Numbered from the stretch's first letter, positions 19,988 through 30,018 are shown. The stretch is DNA of 64,000 nt from Ruminobacter amylophilus (GCF_900115655.1 NZ_FOXF01000005.1:1-64000), one strand, 5' to 3'. Program-made: numbers and translations. Notes: generated by a model not told the origin, from the sequence alone.

Positions 19988-20704
19988 ATGAGTACAATAC
20001 AAGAAAACCTTATCAATGTACAAGATTTAATTCTCAAATTTGCGAACCTGACTCACCGAAAAGCAAAAGATATTCAACTACTTGCAGTAAGCAAAACAAA
20101 ACCGGTAGATCAAATAATTGAAGCCTACAATGCAGGACAGAGAGCATTCGGGGAATCGTATGCCAAGGAAGCAGAGTTGAAAATCAACGAAATCAGGTCA
20201 TTGGGCTACTCAGACATTGTTTGGCATTTCATTGGTCCGATACAGTCAAACAAGACCAAAATTATAGCAGAGAATTTTGATGTTGTCGAAAGTTTAGACC
20301 GCCTGAAAATTGCAAAAAGATTGAGCGAACAGAGACCGAAAGAACTTTCTCCGTTAAAAGTTCTCATTCAGGTCAACATCAGCTGCGAACCTCAGAAATC
20401 AGGATGTGACTTTGAAGAAATAGATGAAATTGCGGAATACGTCAGATCCACTGACAACCTGAAACTTATCGGACTCATGGGAGTTGCCGAAAACACCACC
20501 GAGACTGACGAAATCACCGCACAGTTTAAAAAACTGCAGAAGAAATTCAACGAAATGAAAGCTCTGGATCAGAACATTGACGTTCTGTCTATGGGAATGA
20601 CAGGAGATATGGAAGAAGCCATAGCATGCGGAAGTACTGAAATCCGCATTGGAACGGCAATTTTTGGAGCCAGGGAATATCATAATTCACCTGCGGGTGC
20701 CTAA
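19988..20704 (+). CDS. yggS: pyridoxal phosphate homeostasis protein YggS
   Basis: Alanine-racemase-like TIM-barrel protein that binds PLP and keeps vitamin B6 and amino-acid pools in balance. The PLP lysine is in LLAVSKTKP; FGESYAKEA, WHFIGPIQSNKTK and MGMTGDMEEAI are family motifs. The open frame begins at ATG 19961, but homologues start near MSTIQENL, so I use ATG 19988 (238 aa); neither has a good Shine-Dalgarno. It precedes proC by ~107 bp, a widely conserved pairing. Confidence 0.93.
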   Translation: MSTIQENLINVQDLILKFANLTHRKAKDIQLLAVSKTKPVDQIIEAYNAGQRAFGESYAKEAELKINEIRSLGYSDIVWHFIGPIQSNKTKIIAENFDVVESLDRLKIAKRLSEQRPKELSPLKVLIQVNISCEPQKSGCDFEEIDEIAEYVRSTDNLKLIGLMGVAENTTETDEITAQFKKLQKKFNEMKALDQNIDVLSMGMTGDMEEAIACGSTEIRIGTAIFGAREYHNSPAGA

Positions 20705-20811
20705 CCCCAGAAACTCCGAAAGGATGGTAATCATTTCATCATATTTATGTATAAAGAATTATGTTATTCAACTATTTACCGATAGAACAATCTATCTAAG
20801 GAATATACAAA

Positions 20812-21636
20812 ATGCAGCACCAGAACATCACATTTATTGGTGGCGGTAATATGGGTAAAAGTCTGATTAAGGGAATCCTTAATGCAGGTTATCCGAAGGA
20901 AAAAGTAACTGTTTCTACTCCTTTTGCAGAAGAAATTAATACCCTGAAGCAGACTTTCGGCATAAACGGTTTAACCGACAATGTGGAAGCGGTTAAAAAT
21001 GCCGAAATAGTTGTTATGGCTGTTAAACCTCAGATGATGCATGATGTACTCACACAGTTTGCTTCATCAGGCATTGACTTCAGCAAAAAGCTGCTGATAT
21101 CAATTATGGCCGGCGTAACCACCGGACGTATTGCTGAACTTGTTCCGGGCTTAACCCGTATTGTTCGCGTTATGCCGAACACTCCTGCCCTCATTGGCCT
21201 TGGCATGGCCGGTCTTTTCCCTGCAGCCGGCGCATCTGAAGCAGATAAAAAATTTGCAGAAGATCTTTTGGGATGCTGTGGCAAAACAGTATGGGTTGAC
21301 TCAGAAGAAGGTATCGACAATATTACATCCCTTTCAGGAAGCGCTCCTGCATACTTCTTCCTTTTCCTTGAATGCATGGCGAACAAGGCAGCAGAATACG
21401 GTTTTTCAGAAAAAGACGCAAGATCCATGCTGGAACAGGTTATTCTTGGTTCTGCACAGATGGTTATCAACAATCAGGACAAATCCATTGCCCAATTAAG
21501 AGAGGCCGTAACATCAAAGGGCGGTACTACTTACGAAGCCTTGAAGGTATTCAATGAAAGCAATCTGAATGACATTGTTTCCAGAGCTCTTGATGCCTGC
21601 AAAAAGAGAGCTGAAGAGATGTCAAAGCAGTTCTAA
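20812..21636 (+). CDS. proC: pyrroline-5-carboxylate reductase
   Basis: Last step of proline synthesis, reducing 1-pyrroline-5-carboxylate with NAD(P)H. N-terminal Rossmann motif FIGGGNMGKSLI; mid-region VRVMPNTPALIG; C-terminal helical dimerisation domain with SLSGSAPAYFF and TSKGGTTYEAL. 274 aa (269 in E. coli). AAGGA at a proper distance supports the start. Likely co-transcribed with yggS and closed by a strong terminator. Confidence 0.96.
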   Translation: MQHQNITFIGGGNMGKSLIKGILNAGYPKEKVTVSTPFAEEINTLKQTFGINGLTDNVEAVKNAEIVVMAVKPQMMHDVLTQFASSGIDFSKKLLISIMAGVTTGRIAELVPGLTRIVRVMPNTPALIGLGMAGLFPAAGASEADKKFAEDLLGCCGKTVWVDSEEGIDNITSLSGSAPAYFFLFLECMANKAAEYGFSEKDARSMLEQVILGSAQMVINNQDKSIAQLREAVTSKGGTTYEALKVFNESNLNDIVSRALDACKKRAEEMSKQF

Positions 21637-21652
21637 TCCTAAATAGTATAAA

Positions 21653-21689
21653 AAAAGCATTCGGCTTCTTTTATCTTCCGAATGCTTTT
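21653..21689. terminator. bidirectional terminator between proC and yggU
   Basis: A 12-bp perfect stem (AAAAGCATTCGG / CCGAATGCTTTT) with a 13-nt loop between convergent genes. A-run and T-run at opposite ends allow function on both strands. Confidence 0.85.
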
Positions 21690-21710
21690 CCATATTCCTT
21701 CTGTCAGAAA

Positions 21711-22010
21711 CTACTCTGATTTATCCACATAAACCTTTAATAAAGCAGGGACATTTCTGAAATCCTTGATTTCAATTGTTTTATGTTTACTCGTTTCACC
21801 TTTCAGGATAGATACATTGCTTTTTGCGGTTTTAAACTCACCTGCAAGGAATTTGCAGACATAGGCGTTGGCTTTTCCATCAACGGGAGGCGCAGTCACC
21901 GCTACCTTTACAGTATCCCCCAGAATTCCAACAATTGAATCTCTGCTGGATTTGGGCACAACGGTAACGTTAATTATTATTCTTCCGTCTTTTACAACAA
22001 GAGGCTCCAC
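21711..22010 (-). CDS. yggU: DUF167 family protein YggU
   Basis: Small conserved protein of unknown function, 99 aa (96 in E. coli). The signature VVPKSSRDSI and VTAPPVDGKANA near the middle are diagnostic. Starts with GTG at 22010, with GGAG eight bases upstream. It follows yggT closely, as in E. coli, but here the pair is inverted relative to yggS-proC. Confidence 0.92.
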   Translation of the reverse strand: MEPLVVKDGRIIINVTVVPKSSRDSIVGILGDTVKVAVTAPPVDGKANAYVCKFLAGEFKTAKSNVSILKGETSKHKTIEIKDFRNVPALLKVYVDKSE

Positions 22011-22020
22011 TTACCAGCTC

Positions 22021-22596
22021 CTATTTTGCCAAACCTATAACGAAAAACAAAAATCTCGGCATTATCGTACTATCAATGAACTGCAGAAGTAAAAACACAA
22101 CCAGAAAAGACAGTGAAATATACCCTATACTTGGAATGTATTTATCAAAAAATCCCGTAACAGGCTTTAACAGAGTCAGAAGGTAAATATTGATTCCTCT
22201 TGCTGAAGGAATCCAGCTGAGAACAGCCGTAACAATCAGCAGAATAAGCAATATTTCTATAACTGTCCATACAACAAATACAATGTTTATTGCAAACAGT
22301 ACAGCAAAATCCTTTAATGAAACGGAGGAAAATCCGTCCTGAACTCCCTGCAAAGAAAATAAAGTGAAAATTATAAAGGGAATCAAAACCATGTTCAGCA
22401 GGGCAGCAACATTGATATTATCGAAACAGAGATTCCGGAACACCTTTAAAAATGGAGCTGTAACCTTATAGACAAACTGGCTTACCGGATGATAAAAATC
22501 ACACCTTGCATACTGCATAAGAAAACGTAGAAAAAAAATCATTCCTGGAATATACATCAGAAATTGAACAGGAAAGTTGAACAGTAGAGTAAGCAT
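22021..22596 (-). CDS. yggT: YGGT family membrane protein
   Basis: Integral membrane protein with two YGGT repeats; linked to cell division/osmotic stress in other bacteria but without a defined activity. Each repeat has the pattern R-F-x-M-Q-Y-A-x-C-D-F-Y-x-P-x-S (first copy) and SWIPSARG...PVTGFFDKYIPSIG (second copy). I choose ATG 22596 (191 aa), which has AAGGAA five bases upstream, over the GTG at 22617 whose upstream AGG is too close. Confidence 0.88.
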   Translation of the reverse strand: MLTLLFNFPVQFLMYIPGMIFFLRFLMQYARCDFYHPVSQFVYKVTAPFLKVFRNLCFDNINVAALLNMVLIPFIIFTLFSLQGVQDGFSSVSLKDFAVLFAINIVFVVWTVIEILLILLIVTAVLSWIPSARGINIYLLTLLKPVTGFFDKYIPSIGYISLSFLVVFLLLQFIDSTIMPRFLFFVIGLAK

Positions 22597-22664
22597 AATT
22601 TTCCTTATAAATTTCACCTGTCATGTATGATATCATGACAGGTCTTGCGTACATTCACGAAAGC

Positions 22665-23453
22665 TTATTTATTTTCTGAAGACTCGGCTTCATTTTCTTT
22701 TTCAGCTGCTATACTTTCCGGCTCATCGGAAACATCACGCTTAAAGCCATTTTCCCTGTCCATTTCAGCAATACTCGCACTGATGGATTCACGAAGCTGA
22801 CGGGTAGCCATTTTAAGGCCTTTTCTATCAAGATTATCAACAGATACCGGAGGTAAGGCACTTACTATTACAGTACCGTTATCCCATCTGTTTAAATCTA
22901 TCTTATAAGAAGAAATCGCGAAAGGAAGAATCTTTATTCCTGCCTGATTAGCAATATTCACAGCCCCATTTTTAAACGGCTGAACGCCCTTCCCCTTTGA
23001 TCTGTGACCTTCAGGGAAAATCCAGATCGATTTTTTCTTTCTTTTAATGATATCAACAATCTTCAGAATTTCATTACCTGCCTTTGAGGACTTGTCTCTT
23101 TCAATAAAGATATTACCTGTAAGGAAAAACAGCAGTCCGAAAATAGGAGCCCACATCAAGCTCTTCTTACCTATACAGGCTGTTCCTGGCTGAGGAATAT
23201 CAGCCATTACAATAATATCCCAGTTATACTGATGATTGCCTACCAGAACAGCAGGCATGTTTTCTCTTATAGCCTTAGGATCTATTCTGCTATCTACCTT
23301 GATACCAATTGCCCATCTTCCGCATCTTAACATCTGAGTCAGGCAGTAGATATTTCCCTTATGAAACGGTCTGAATATACATACCGTCAGACCGAAAATC
23401 AGCCATAAAAGTGCAAGTATAATTAGCAAAATAACACGAAATACTAATATCAT
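22665..23453 (-). CDS. plsC: 1-acyl-sn-glycerol-3-phosphate acyltransferase
   Basis: Converts lysophosphatidate to phosphatidate in membrane lipid synthesis. An N-terminal membrane segment (~1-25) is followed by the catalytic HX4D motif (NHQYNWD), GNIFIERD, FPEGHRSKGKGVQPFKNGA (substrate binding, cited in part) and ILPFAISSY. 262 aa (245 in E. coli); the extra is an acidic tail. Directly downstream of parC, as in enterobacteria. Confidence 0.93.
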   Translation of the reverse strand: MILVFRVILLIILALLWLIFGLTVCIFRPFHKGNIYCLTQMLRCGRWAIGIKVDSRIDPKAIRENMPAVLVGNHQYNWDIIVMADIPQPGTACIGKKSLMWAPIFGLLFFLTGNIFIERDKSSKAGNEILKIVDIIKRKKKSIWIFPEGHRSKGKGVQPFKNGAVNIANQAGIKILPFAISSYKIDLNRWDNGTVIVSALPPVSVDNLDRKGLKMATRQLRESISASIAEMDRENGFKRDVSDEPESIAAEKENEAESSENK

Positions 23454-23475
23454 CTTTTTTTCCTGTATTTAAAAA

Positions 23476-25782
23476 TTAAAATTCCTTTTCGGTATCCTGT
23501 GTTTTCTCAGGCTCACTCTCGACCTCTGTTTTAGACTGCACCTTCTCAATGTAACTTACTTTCTGCAGTCCTCTTGGAAGAGTAATACCTCTGCGACCTC
23601 GAGTATTCTGATACGTATCTATTTCAGATGGAGTAACCGTCAAATGACGTTTGCCAGCATATATAACAGCAGAGTCATTTGGCGTCAGTACTGTATAGTC
23701 GACTACGTACTCTTCCCTGTTCTGAGCTCTGTCTGTAGGAATGTTTATCATTCTGTTACCCTTACCTTTAGACAGTCGAGGAAGTTCACTAACCTTAAAC
23801 ACGAGCATTTTGCCGATATTTGACACGATGAGACATAATGAATTTTCAAGGTTGTCTATGCGCACCGGCTTGAGTACTTTTGCATTTTCGGTAAGATTGA
23901 TAAAACTCTTGCCATTCATGGTATAGCTGAGCATATCAGCAAATGTGCAGACAAAACCATACCCCGCATCAGTTCCTATCAGATAATAATCGTCTTCAGC
24001 TGAACTTATTACAGTTTCCACAATTTCCCCAGCCTCAAGGCCCAATTTACTTGTCAGCGGTTCCCCCTGACCTCTGGCTGAAGGCATTGAACTGACATCA
24101 AGAGTGTAGGCCTTTCCCTTACTAGACAGAAAAACAGCCGGCATATTGGATTTGCAGAATACGGAATCCAAATATTCATCCCCCTGTTTGTATGACAGAG
24201 TTTCCGGATTTTCCAAATACCCTTTTGCTGCCCTTACCCATCCCATCTTAGACAGAACAACTGTTACAGGTTCTGCCGGAGTCAGGTCTCTCTCAGATAT
24301 AACCTGAGCGACTTCTCTCTCCACTATTGGACTTCTGCGCTCGTCACCATATTCAGCTGCCGTGGCTTTCAATTCCTTCTTAACCAGATTTTTGAATTTG
24401 GTTGGTGAATCCAGCAGTGCGTTAAGTTCACTCTTCTGCTTTTCAAGATCATTCTTTTCAGAAGTTAATGCCATTTCTGAAATACGGGCAAGCTGACGGA
24501 GTTTGGTTTCAAGAATATATTCAGCCTGCTGATCTGAGAGTTTGAATTTTTCCATCAGTACCTGCTTAGGCTTTTCTTCTTCTCTGACGATACGAATTAC
24601 TTCGTCAAGATTTAAGAAAGCTATAAACAACCCGTCAATCAGATGAAGTCTTGCATTTATCTTATCCAACTTTGTTGTTATACGGCGCTTTACGGTATCG
24701 CAACGGAATTTAAGCCATTCAGTTAAAATCTGAGGAAGAGATTTCACCACCGGATTACCATCAAGTCCAAGAATATTTATGTTAATGGCATAGGTTTTTT
24801 CCAAATCCAGTTTCGGCAAGGCAAAAAGATGAGACATCATCTTATCCACATCCACCCTGTTGGACTTTGGAACCAGAACAATTCTGCAGGTATCTGATGT
24901 TTCATCACGTATATTGCTGAGCATAGGAAGCTTTTTGGCATTCATCAGTTCAGCAATTTTCAAAACAATCTCAGCCCCTCTCGTCTGATAAGGGAGTGCA
25001 GTAATGATTATTTCCCCTTTTTCAACCTTGTAAACGGCACGCATTCTGATCGTGCCTTTACCTGTTTCGTATAGCTTTTTGATTTCTGCGGGAGTGGAGA
25101 TTATTTCTGCTTCAGTAGGATAGTCAGGTCCCTTTATAAACTGCATAAGATCGTCCACTGTTGCCTTAGGATTTTCCAGCATGTGGACGCATGCGTTAGC
25201 CACCTCTACTGCATTATGAGGAGGTATATTGGTGGCCATACCGACAGCTATGCCGGACGTACCATTAAGCAGAATATGAGGAAGTCTGGCAGGCAGATAT
25301 TTAGGCTCCTGAATTGAGCCATCAAAATTAGGTACATATTCCGTGCAGCCGGAACCTAATTCGGACAGCAGAACTTCGGAAAATTTTGAAAGTCTTGATT
25401 CAGTATAACGCATGGCGGCAAAGGAATTCGGAGTATCCGGATGTCCCCAGTTTCCCTGTCCGTCAACCAGTGGATATCTGTATGAAAAGTCCTGAGCCAT
25501 AAGAACCATCGCGCCATAACATGAAGAATCTCCGTGCGGATGGTATTTACCCATAACATCACCCACTGTTCTGGCAGATTTCATAAATTTTGATGTGGCA
25601 CTGAGTCCTAAACGATTCATAGCATAAATGATACGTCTCTGAACCGGCTTTAAGCCGTCGGTTATATGAGGCAATGCACGATCCCTGATGACAGCCATGG
25701 CATAATTCAGATATGCTGATTCAGTAAAATTTTCCAGCGGGAGCAGTTCTACTCCCTCGTAACTCATTTTTTTCTCATCCAT
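23476..25782 (-). CDS. parC: DNA topoisomerase IV subunit A
   Basis: ATP-dependent type IIA topoisomerase subunit that decatenates chromosomes with ParE. The breakage-reunion domain has the catalytic Tyr in [11 protein letters not shown] and [17 protein letters not shown]; the C-terminal part forms a partial beta-pinwheel. ATG 25782 is preferred (768 aa; E. coli 752) because AAGGGA lies nine bases upstream; a GTG eight codons further up is less likely. In the quinolone region the sequence is GDSSCYGAM: the Ser equivalent to E. coli S80 is kept, but the residue equivalent to E84 is Gly. Confidence 0.96.
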   Translation of the reverse strand: MDEKKMSYEGVELLPLENFTESAYLNYAMAVIRDRALPHITDGLKPVQRRIIYAMNRLGLSATSKFMKSARTVGDVMGKYHPHGDSSCYGAMVLMAQDFSYRYPLVDGQGNWGHPDTPNSFAAMRYTESRLSKFSEVLLSELGSGCTEYVPNFDGSIQEPKYLPARLPHILLNGTSGIAVGMATNIPPHNAVEVANACVHMLENPKATVDDLMQFIKGPDYPTEAEIISTPAEIKKLYETGKGTIRMRAVYKVEKGEIIITALPYQTRGAEIVLKIAELMNAKKLPMLSNIRDETSDTCRIVLVPKSNRVDVDKMMSHLFALPKLDLEKTYAININILGLDGNPVVKSLPQILTEWLKFRCDTVKRRITTKLDKINARLHLIDGLFIAFLNLDEVIRIVREEEKPKQVLMEKFKLSDQQAEYILETKLRQLARISEMALTSEKNDLEKQKSELNALLDSPTKFKNLVKKELKATAAEYGDERRSPIVEREVAQVISERDLTPAEPVTVVLSKMGWVRAAKGYLENPETLSYKQGDEYLDSVFCKSNMPAVFLSSKGKAYTLDVSSMPSARGQGEPLTSKLGLEAGEIVETVISSAEDDYYLIGTDAGYGFVCTFADMLSYTMNGKSFINLTENAKVLKPVRIDNLENSLCLIVSNIGKMLVFKVSELPRLSKGKGNRMINIPTDRAQNREEYVVDYTVLTPNDSAVIYAGKRHLTVTPSEIDTYQNTRGRRGITLPRGLQKVSYIEKVQSKTEVESEPEKTQDTEKEF

Positions 25783-26225
25783 ATCATATAATCCCTTTTG
25801 AACCACACTTCATTACAGGCTTTACAACAAGTCGTGTTTCCAGCCATAAAACCATTTAAACAGTCATCAGTTACTTCAGTAATTAAGGCAAAACCTCATC
25901 ACACATCCTGTATGTCGCAAAGACAAAAACAATCAGACACCTTTCTATTACAATCATGGTAACGACTGTAATCTTCCATTAACCGGAATTACTTTACTGA
26001 CTGAACATATACTATGAAACGGCCCATCCAATATCTTAACGGCAGTTTTCTGCATAATTATCGGTAAACTTGCATATTATACTCTAAGAAGAGCGATTAT
26101 TCTCTATTAACAGATACACCTTATTACAGAACCAATCCCTTATAAATTCATAAAATTTCATTAAAAACAGAGAAAAAAAGACTATAATTAGGCACCGGAT
26201 TCAATGCTAAACAGTCAGCCAGATA
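25783..26225. other. parC-ldt divergent intergenic region
   Basis: About 440 bp, AT-rich, with no ORF above background and no RNA gene recognised. A perfect TATAAT near 26191 on the plus strand is a likely -10 for the L,D-transpeptidase gene. No clear parC promoter or operator was identified. Confidence 0.45.
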
Positions 26226-26879
26226 ATGATAAAAATGAAAGCCTTAAAATTTTACTGTAGCACTATAGCTTTTTTGATTATTTTTTTCTCAAATCATAAC
26301 GCTCAGGCAGAAAATGTGGAAACTGCAGGAACAAACCTTCCATTCTCTGTTTTTATTGAAGCCATTCTTGAAGCACCGGAATATGACGAACGAACCGACT
26401 ACACCAAGCTTAAAACCACAAAAATACCTTATTCACAATTTATATTCCATGGGGATTCAGTGGATAAGGTTGTAGTGAAAAAGTCAAAATATCGCCTTTT
26501 TTTGTATCGTAAAGGCAAAATCATAAAAACCTATTTTATTGCTTTAGGAGAAAATCCTAAAGGACACAAACACTTTGAAGGAGACAAGAAAACTCCCGAG
26601 GGTACGTATATTCTTGACTACGTGAATCAAAACTCAAGATTTCATAAATCATTCCATATTTCATATCCCAATAAAAATGATATCCAGTATGCAAAATCAT
26701 TCGGTAAAAAACCTGGCGGAATGATAATGGTTCACGGTCAGCCATACATTAAAGACAATCCTACTCCTGGGCTCCAGGCATCAAACTGGACAAACGGATG
26801 TATCGCATTGCTCAATGATGACATGGATGAATTTCTTGAACTGGTCTCCCCTGGAACAGTCATCGAAATACAGCCATAG
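26226..26879 (+). CDS. L,D-transpeptidase family protein (YkuD domain, YafK-like)
   Basis: Exported peptidoglycan enzyme or Braun-lipoprotein amidase. A signal peptide is visible (hydrophobic 10-25, cleavage after NAQA). The YkuD domain spans about 70-215, with His170 (MVHGQ) and catalytic Cys192 (NGCIAL). The short single-domain form of 217 aa resembles YafK/DpaA more than the larger cross-linking LDTs. ATG codons at 26226 and 26235 are both possible; no strong Shine-Dalgarno. It stands alone with its own terminator. Confidence 0.85.
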   Translation: MIKMKALKFYCSTIAFLIIFFSNHNAQAENVETAGTNLPFSVFIEAILEAPEYDERTDYTKLKTTKIPYSQFIFHGDSVDKVVVKKSKYRLFLYRKGKIIKTYFIALGENPKGHKHFEGDKKTPEGTYILDYVNQNSRFHKSFHISYPNKNDIQYAKSFGKKPGGMIMVHGQPYIKDNPTPGLQASNWTNGCIALLNDDMDEFLELVSPGTVIEIQP

Positions 26880-26924
26880 AATAACTGTTAGCATGTCATA
26901 AGCATAACTGCCATAAATTCAACC

Positions 26925-26957
26925 ACGGCTTCGTGAAAAACAAAGCCGTTTTAAATT
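26925..26957 (+). terminator. terminator after the L,D-transpeptidase gene
   Basis: 7-bp stem (ACGGCTT / AAGCCGT) followed by TTTTAAATTTTT on the plus strand. It may partly serve the convergent gene too, though no T-run faces that way. Confidence 0.7.
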
Positions 26958-26960
26958 TTT

Positions 26961-27374
26961 CTATACCAGCATTTCAGCATAACCTTCAGGATTCCACTTT
27001 AGACAGGCAAATTTCTGCTCATCATCGGTATTGTTGATTTTCAGAAGAACTACGGCAAAAACATGCTCAATTTCGTTTTCATTCTCCGCAGGTCTGGCAA
27101 TGTATACCTCAGCGTAATTATACGCTTCTAGTTCATCATTCAAAATATCCTCAAGAGTATCATCCATATCGCTCCAACTGTACATTGGAGGTCTGATAAT
27201 TCCCTGATATATTGAGTCATTCTCAACTGCCTGATTAAATTCATTGATATCCTTTTCAGTAATATTGCCATTTTCCAGATCAATCTGAATGGACTCCTGA
27301 ATAATATTAAAAGCCTCAGACACAAGTCTATCAACCGTAACGTCATCTAATTCATATACTTCATTGTTTTCCAT
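26961..27374 (-). CDS. hypothetical acidic protein
   Basis: 137-aa protein I do not recognise. It has no signal peptide, no membrane segment and no cysteine motif (one Cys near the C-terminus, KFACLKW). It is strongly acidic, with a helical N-terminal half (residues ~10-60) and a C-terminal part that alternates hydrophobic and polar residues (AEVYIARPA, HVFAVVLLKI), suggesting a small alpha/beta domain. Ribosome binding site is only AAGG at some distance. A real gene is supported by normal amino-acid composition, length and position between two convergent or divergent neighbours. Confidence 0.7.
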   Translation of the reverse strand: MENNEVYELDDVTVDRLVSEAFNIIQESIQIDLENGNITEKDINEFNQAVENDSIYQGIIRPPMYSWSDMDDTLEDILNDELEAYNYAEVYIARPAENENEIEHVFAVVLLKINNTDDEQKFACLKWNPEGYAEMLV

Positions 27375-27679
27375 ACAAAACCTTAATTTAAAAGGGCTAT
27401 CCTTTTCATTGACAACTAAAAAAAGAGGGGGCGGTATAACTCTGATGTCCAGCAGGTATACCGATCATCCAAACTCATTCAATATCGAGCATTAGTCGAA
27501 ATAATGACTATATTGTGATAAAATTGTACGTTATCCACGGACAAATAAATTATTAACTATATAAATTTGAAAAACAACTGCAGATTGAGGTCTGTTACAT
27601 GATAACAAGCCAAAATGCATAGTCTTTTGGCTGTGTATAATAAAAATTTAACTCAAAAGGCTTACACGGATAAAATAAA
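27375..27679. promoter_or_regulatory. intergenic region with inverted repeat before the membrane protein gene
   Basis: Just over 300 bp without a gene. A perfect 8-bp inverted repeat, AGCCAAAA (27608-27615) and TTTTGGCT (27625-27632), abuts a consensus TATAAT at 27636-27641 preceded by TGTG, resembling an operator over the -35 region. A further inverted repeat GGTATA...TATACC lies near 27432-27465. Confidence 0.5.
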
Positions 27680-29287
27680 ATGCAAAAGAAAGTAATCAAT
27701 TTCCTGTTAATCGTTATACTATCTTCATATTTTCTTTTTTTCTCACATATCCTTGTTCTCGACGGACCGACATCAGCTATCAGTTTTGGCAATTCAAACA
27801 ACCTCATCACTCTAGCATTTGTTTCCGGAATCATTGCTTTAGGATTTTGGAGTGTCTCTGCCAGGAAGGAAATTACCATCAATTCATCATATAAAACACT
27901 GTCATTAATCAGTATTTTATTTATAATTCCTGCTGTCTATCATTTTATAACAAATAGCAATGACACGTTCGCCCCTGTCATTGGAGCCTTATTTTTCTCT
28001 CTTACATTCTTCGCTTTTTATCAGCTATATAAAATTGTCGAACTGAAAAAATTACTTCTTATACTGATACCTGTAGGTGCCATCATTGAAATGCTGCTTA
28101 CGCATTTTAATGCAGATATATGCGATTCAGTCTCCATAGTTGCAAATCATCAGACAAGCATAATTTGGGGAATCACCGCACTTCTGTTCATTACAGCCTC
28201 TGACTACGAAACTCCAAAATTAAAGAACCTTAGCACCATTCTTTCAGTTTTTCTGGCCGCACTTGTTATTCTTGAACTCGCAATCTGCAAATCATTAGTT
28301 ATTATATGCACCACTGTTATTGTTACTCTAATATCAGGAATCTGTGCGTTAAAAAGCAAAAATAATACATTTGCGGGTTTTATCCTTCTGCTTACCACCC
28401 TATTGTCAGGCTTCATAGCATTTTCAACATATGATCTCTATGGATCATACAACCTTTCCTCATACTCCACGGATATTTACGCAAAAGTTATCCGTCCAAA
28501 CCTTCTTATCGGAACCGGTTATGAAACTGCCAATAGTACTATTCTGCACTACATTGTGAATAATGACGTCGACGTACCATTTGAAAACGATATAAGCTCA
28601 ATGACAAGAATTGTCATCGAAGCCGGCATCATAGGAGTCTTGGGCATTATCTCAGCATTTCTTTTTCTGTATCACGTTTATTTCAAATACTCAAAGAAAA
28701 ATGCTTATACAATCAGTAATTTCTGTACCATAGTTCCAATAATAGTACTTAATACTCAAACGAACATATTTGATAATTCTTTTATCATTCTGTTTCTTCT
28801 GGCTTCCTACTGTTGGGCATTTGATTCTAATTACGAAGAAAGAACAATGTTCTATCAGACAAAATCAAATTTCCTCGTTGGTCAGCTGGCAATAATTATC
28901 CCCTCACTCAGCATAACATTTGTCACAACAGGTATAATCTCACTTCCATATATTAATAAAGATATCAACAATTCTGAGATCACTAATGAGCACAGAACTC
29001 TGCTTTTGTTCAATCATATGGTTAGACAGACAGAATATACAGAATTCAACATGGTTAAAACGGCTGAAAACGTTTATGACCTGAGAATTCCTGCCTTATT
29101 TCAGGAAAGTATTGAGAACCTCAGAGATAGAGAACGTTACAGTATCACCCCTGAACTTTATGGTATATTATCAAAATTGGAGAAAATTTATTCAACAAAT
29201 CCTAATTTAACAGATGAAAACAGATCTGAATTGTTGGAACAAAGTAAACTCCACAGTAAAATTCAAACATTTTTAGAACACAAATAA
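27680..29287 (+). CDS. polytopic membrane protein, O-antigen ligase/Wzy-like
   Basis: 535 aa with about ten to twelve hydrophobic segments in residues 1-430, then a ~105-residue polar C-terminal domain. The larger loop contains NLLIGTGYE and SSMTRIVIEAGIIGVLG, which resembles the conserved loop of the Wzy/WaaL/PglL superfamily (G.G...; E.G..G). The long C-terminal soluble tail recalls PglL-type protein O-oligosaccharyltransferases that modify pilins; pilT/pilU are in the same window. No glycosyltransferases are adjacent. The assignment to the superfamily is probable; a specific substrate is guesswork. It ends 12 bases before ribA and may be co-transcribed. Confidence 0.6.
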   Translation: MQKKVINFLLIVILSSYFLFFSHILVLDGPTSAISFGNSNNLITLAFVSGIIALGFWSVSARKEITINSSYKTLSLISILFIIPAVYHFITNSNDTFAPVIGALFFSLTFFAFYQLYKIVELKKLLLILIPVGAIIEMLLTHFNADICDSVSIVANHQTSIIWGITALLFITASDYETPKLKNLSTILSVFLAALVILELAICKSLVIICTTVIVTLISGICALKSKNNTFAGFILLLTTLLSGFIAFSTYDLYGSYNLSSYSTDIYAKVIRPNLLIGTGYETANSTILHYIVNNDVDVPFENDISSMTRIVIEAGIIGVLGIISAFLFLYHVYFKYSKKNAYTISNFCTIVPIIVLNTQTNIFDNSFIILFLLASYCWAFDSNYEERTMFYQTKSNFLVGQLAIIIPSLSITFVTTGIISLPYINKDINNSEITNEHRTLLLFNHMVRQTEYTEFNMVKTAENVYDLRIPALFQESIENLRDRERYSITPELYGILSKLEKIYSTNPNLTDENRSELLEQSKLHSKIQTFLEHK

Positions 29288-29299
29288 AAAGAAGTACTC

Positions 29300-29938
29300 A
29301 TGACTGAAGACAACAAATCCATTAAGGAACAGACCGGATATCATATTACCGATGTAACTGAAAGTGCCAAATTGCCTACACCTTTTGGTATTTTCAACAT
29401 AATTGCATTTAAAGATGAACAGAACAAGGAACACGCAGCTGTATATATGGGAGATATAACAACTGACGCCCCTGTATTGGCACGTATTCACTCAGAATGC
29501 CTTACCGGTGACACCATGTTCAGTTTAAAATGCGACTGTGGTTTTCAGCTGGAAGCCGCAATGAAACAGATCGCAAAAGAAAAAAGAGGTGTTCTGTTAT
29601 ACGTTAGACAGGAAGGACGAGGTATCGGACTGTTCAATAAAATAAAAGCCTATCATTTACAGGATAATGGGATGGATACTGTAGATGCCAATCTTCATTT
29701 AGGCTTCCCCGCTGATGCAAGGCACTACGAAATTTGTGCAGAAATGTTTAACTATCTGAAAGTTAAGTCAATTAAACTAATGACTAATAATCCACTTAAA
29801 GTTGCCGAAATGAAGAAATACAACATTAACGTTGTTGAACGCGTGGCAATAGAAGTAGGACGCAATAAATATAATGAAAACTATTTGGATACTAAAGAAG
29901 AGCGTATGGGGCACTGGCTGACTCACGGCAATCATTAA
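29300..29938 (+). CDS. ribA: GTP cyclohydrolase II
   Basis: First step of riboflavin synthesis, opening GTP to 2,5-diamino-6-ribosylamino-pyrimidinone phosphate. Zinc ligands C67, C78 and C80 (SECLTGD...KCDC) and the catalytic [11 protein letters not shown] are present, as is LMTNNPLK near the end. 212 aa (196 in E. coli), a stand-alone RibA without the RibB domain. No FMN riboswitch precedes it. A strong terminator follows. Confidence 0.95.
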   Translation: MTEDNKSIKEQTGYHITDVTESAKLPTPFGIFNIIAFKDEQNKEHAAVYMGDITTDAPVLARIHSECLTGDTMFSLKCDCGFQLEAAMKQIAKEKRGVLLYVRQEGRGIGLFNKIKAYHLQDNGMDTVDANLHLGFPADARHYEICAEMFNYLKVKSIKLMTNNPLKVAEMKKYNINVVERVAIEVGRNKYNENYLDTKEERMGHWLTHGNH

Positions 29939-29983
29939 ATATAAAACCAGCTCATAGATCTCATAGTATAAAATACCCAATAA

Positions 29984-30018
29984 AAAATCTCCTGTTCATT
30001 ACCTGAACAGGAGATTTT
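29984..30018. terminator. bidirectional terminator between ribA and malS
   Basis: 15-bp perfect stem (AAAATCTCCTGTTCA and its complement) with a 5-nt loop between convergent genes; A- and T-rich flanks on both sides. Confidence 0.9.

Noticed and set aside
27531-27540. TTATCCACG, one mismatch from a DnaA box
   Set aside because: Single copy, no neighbouring boxes, no dnaA/dnaN context.
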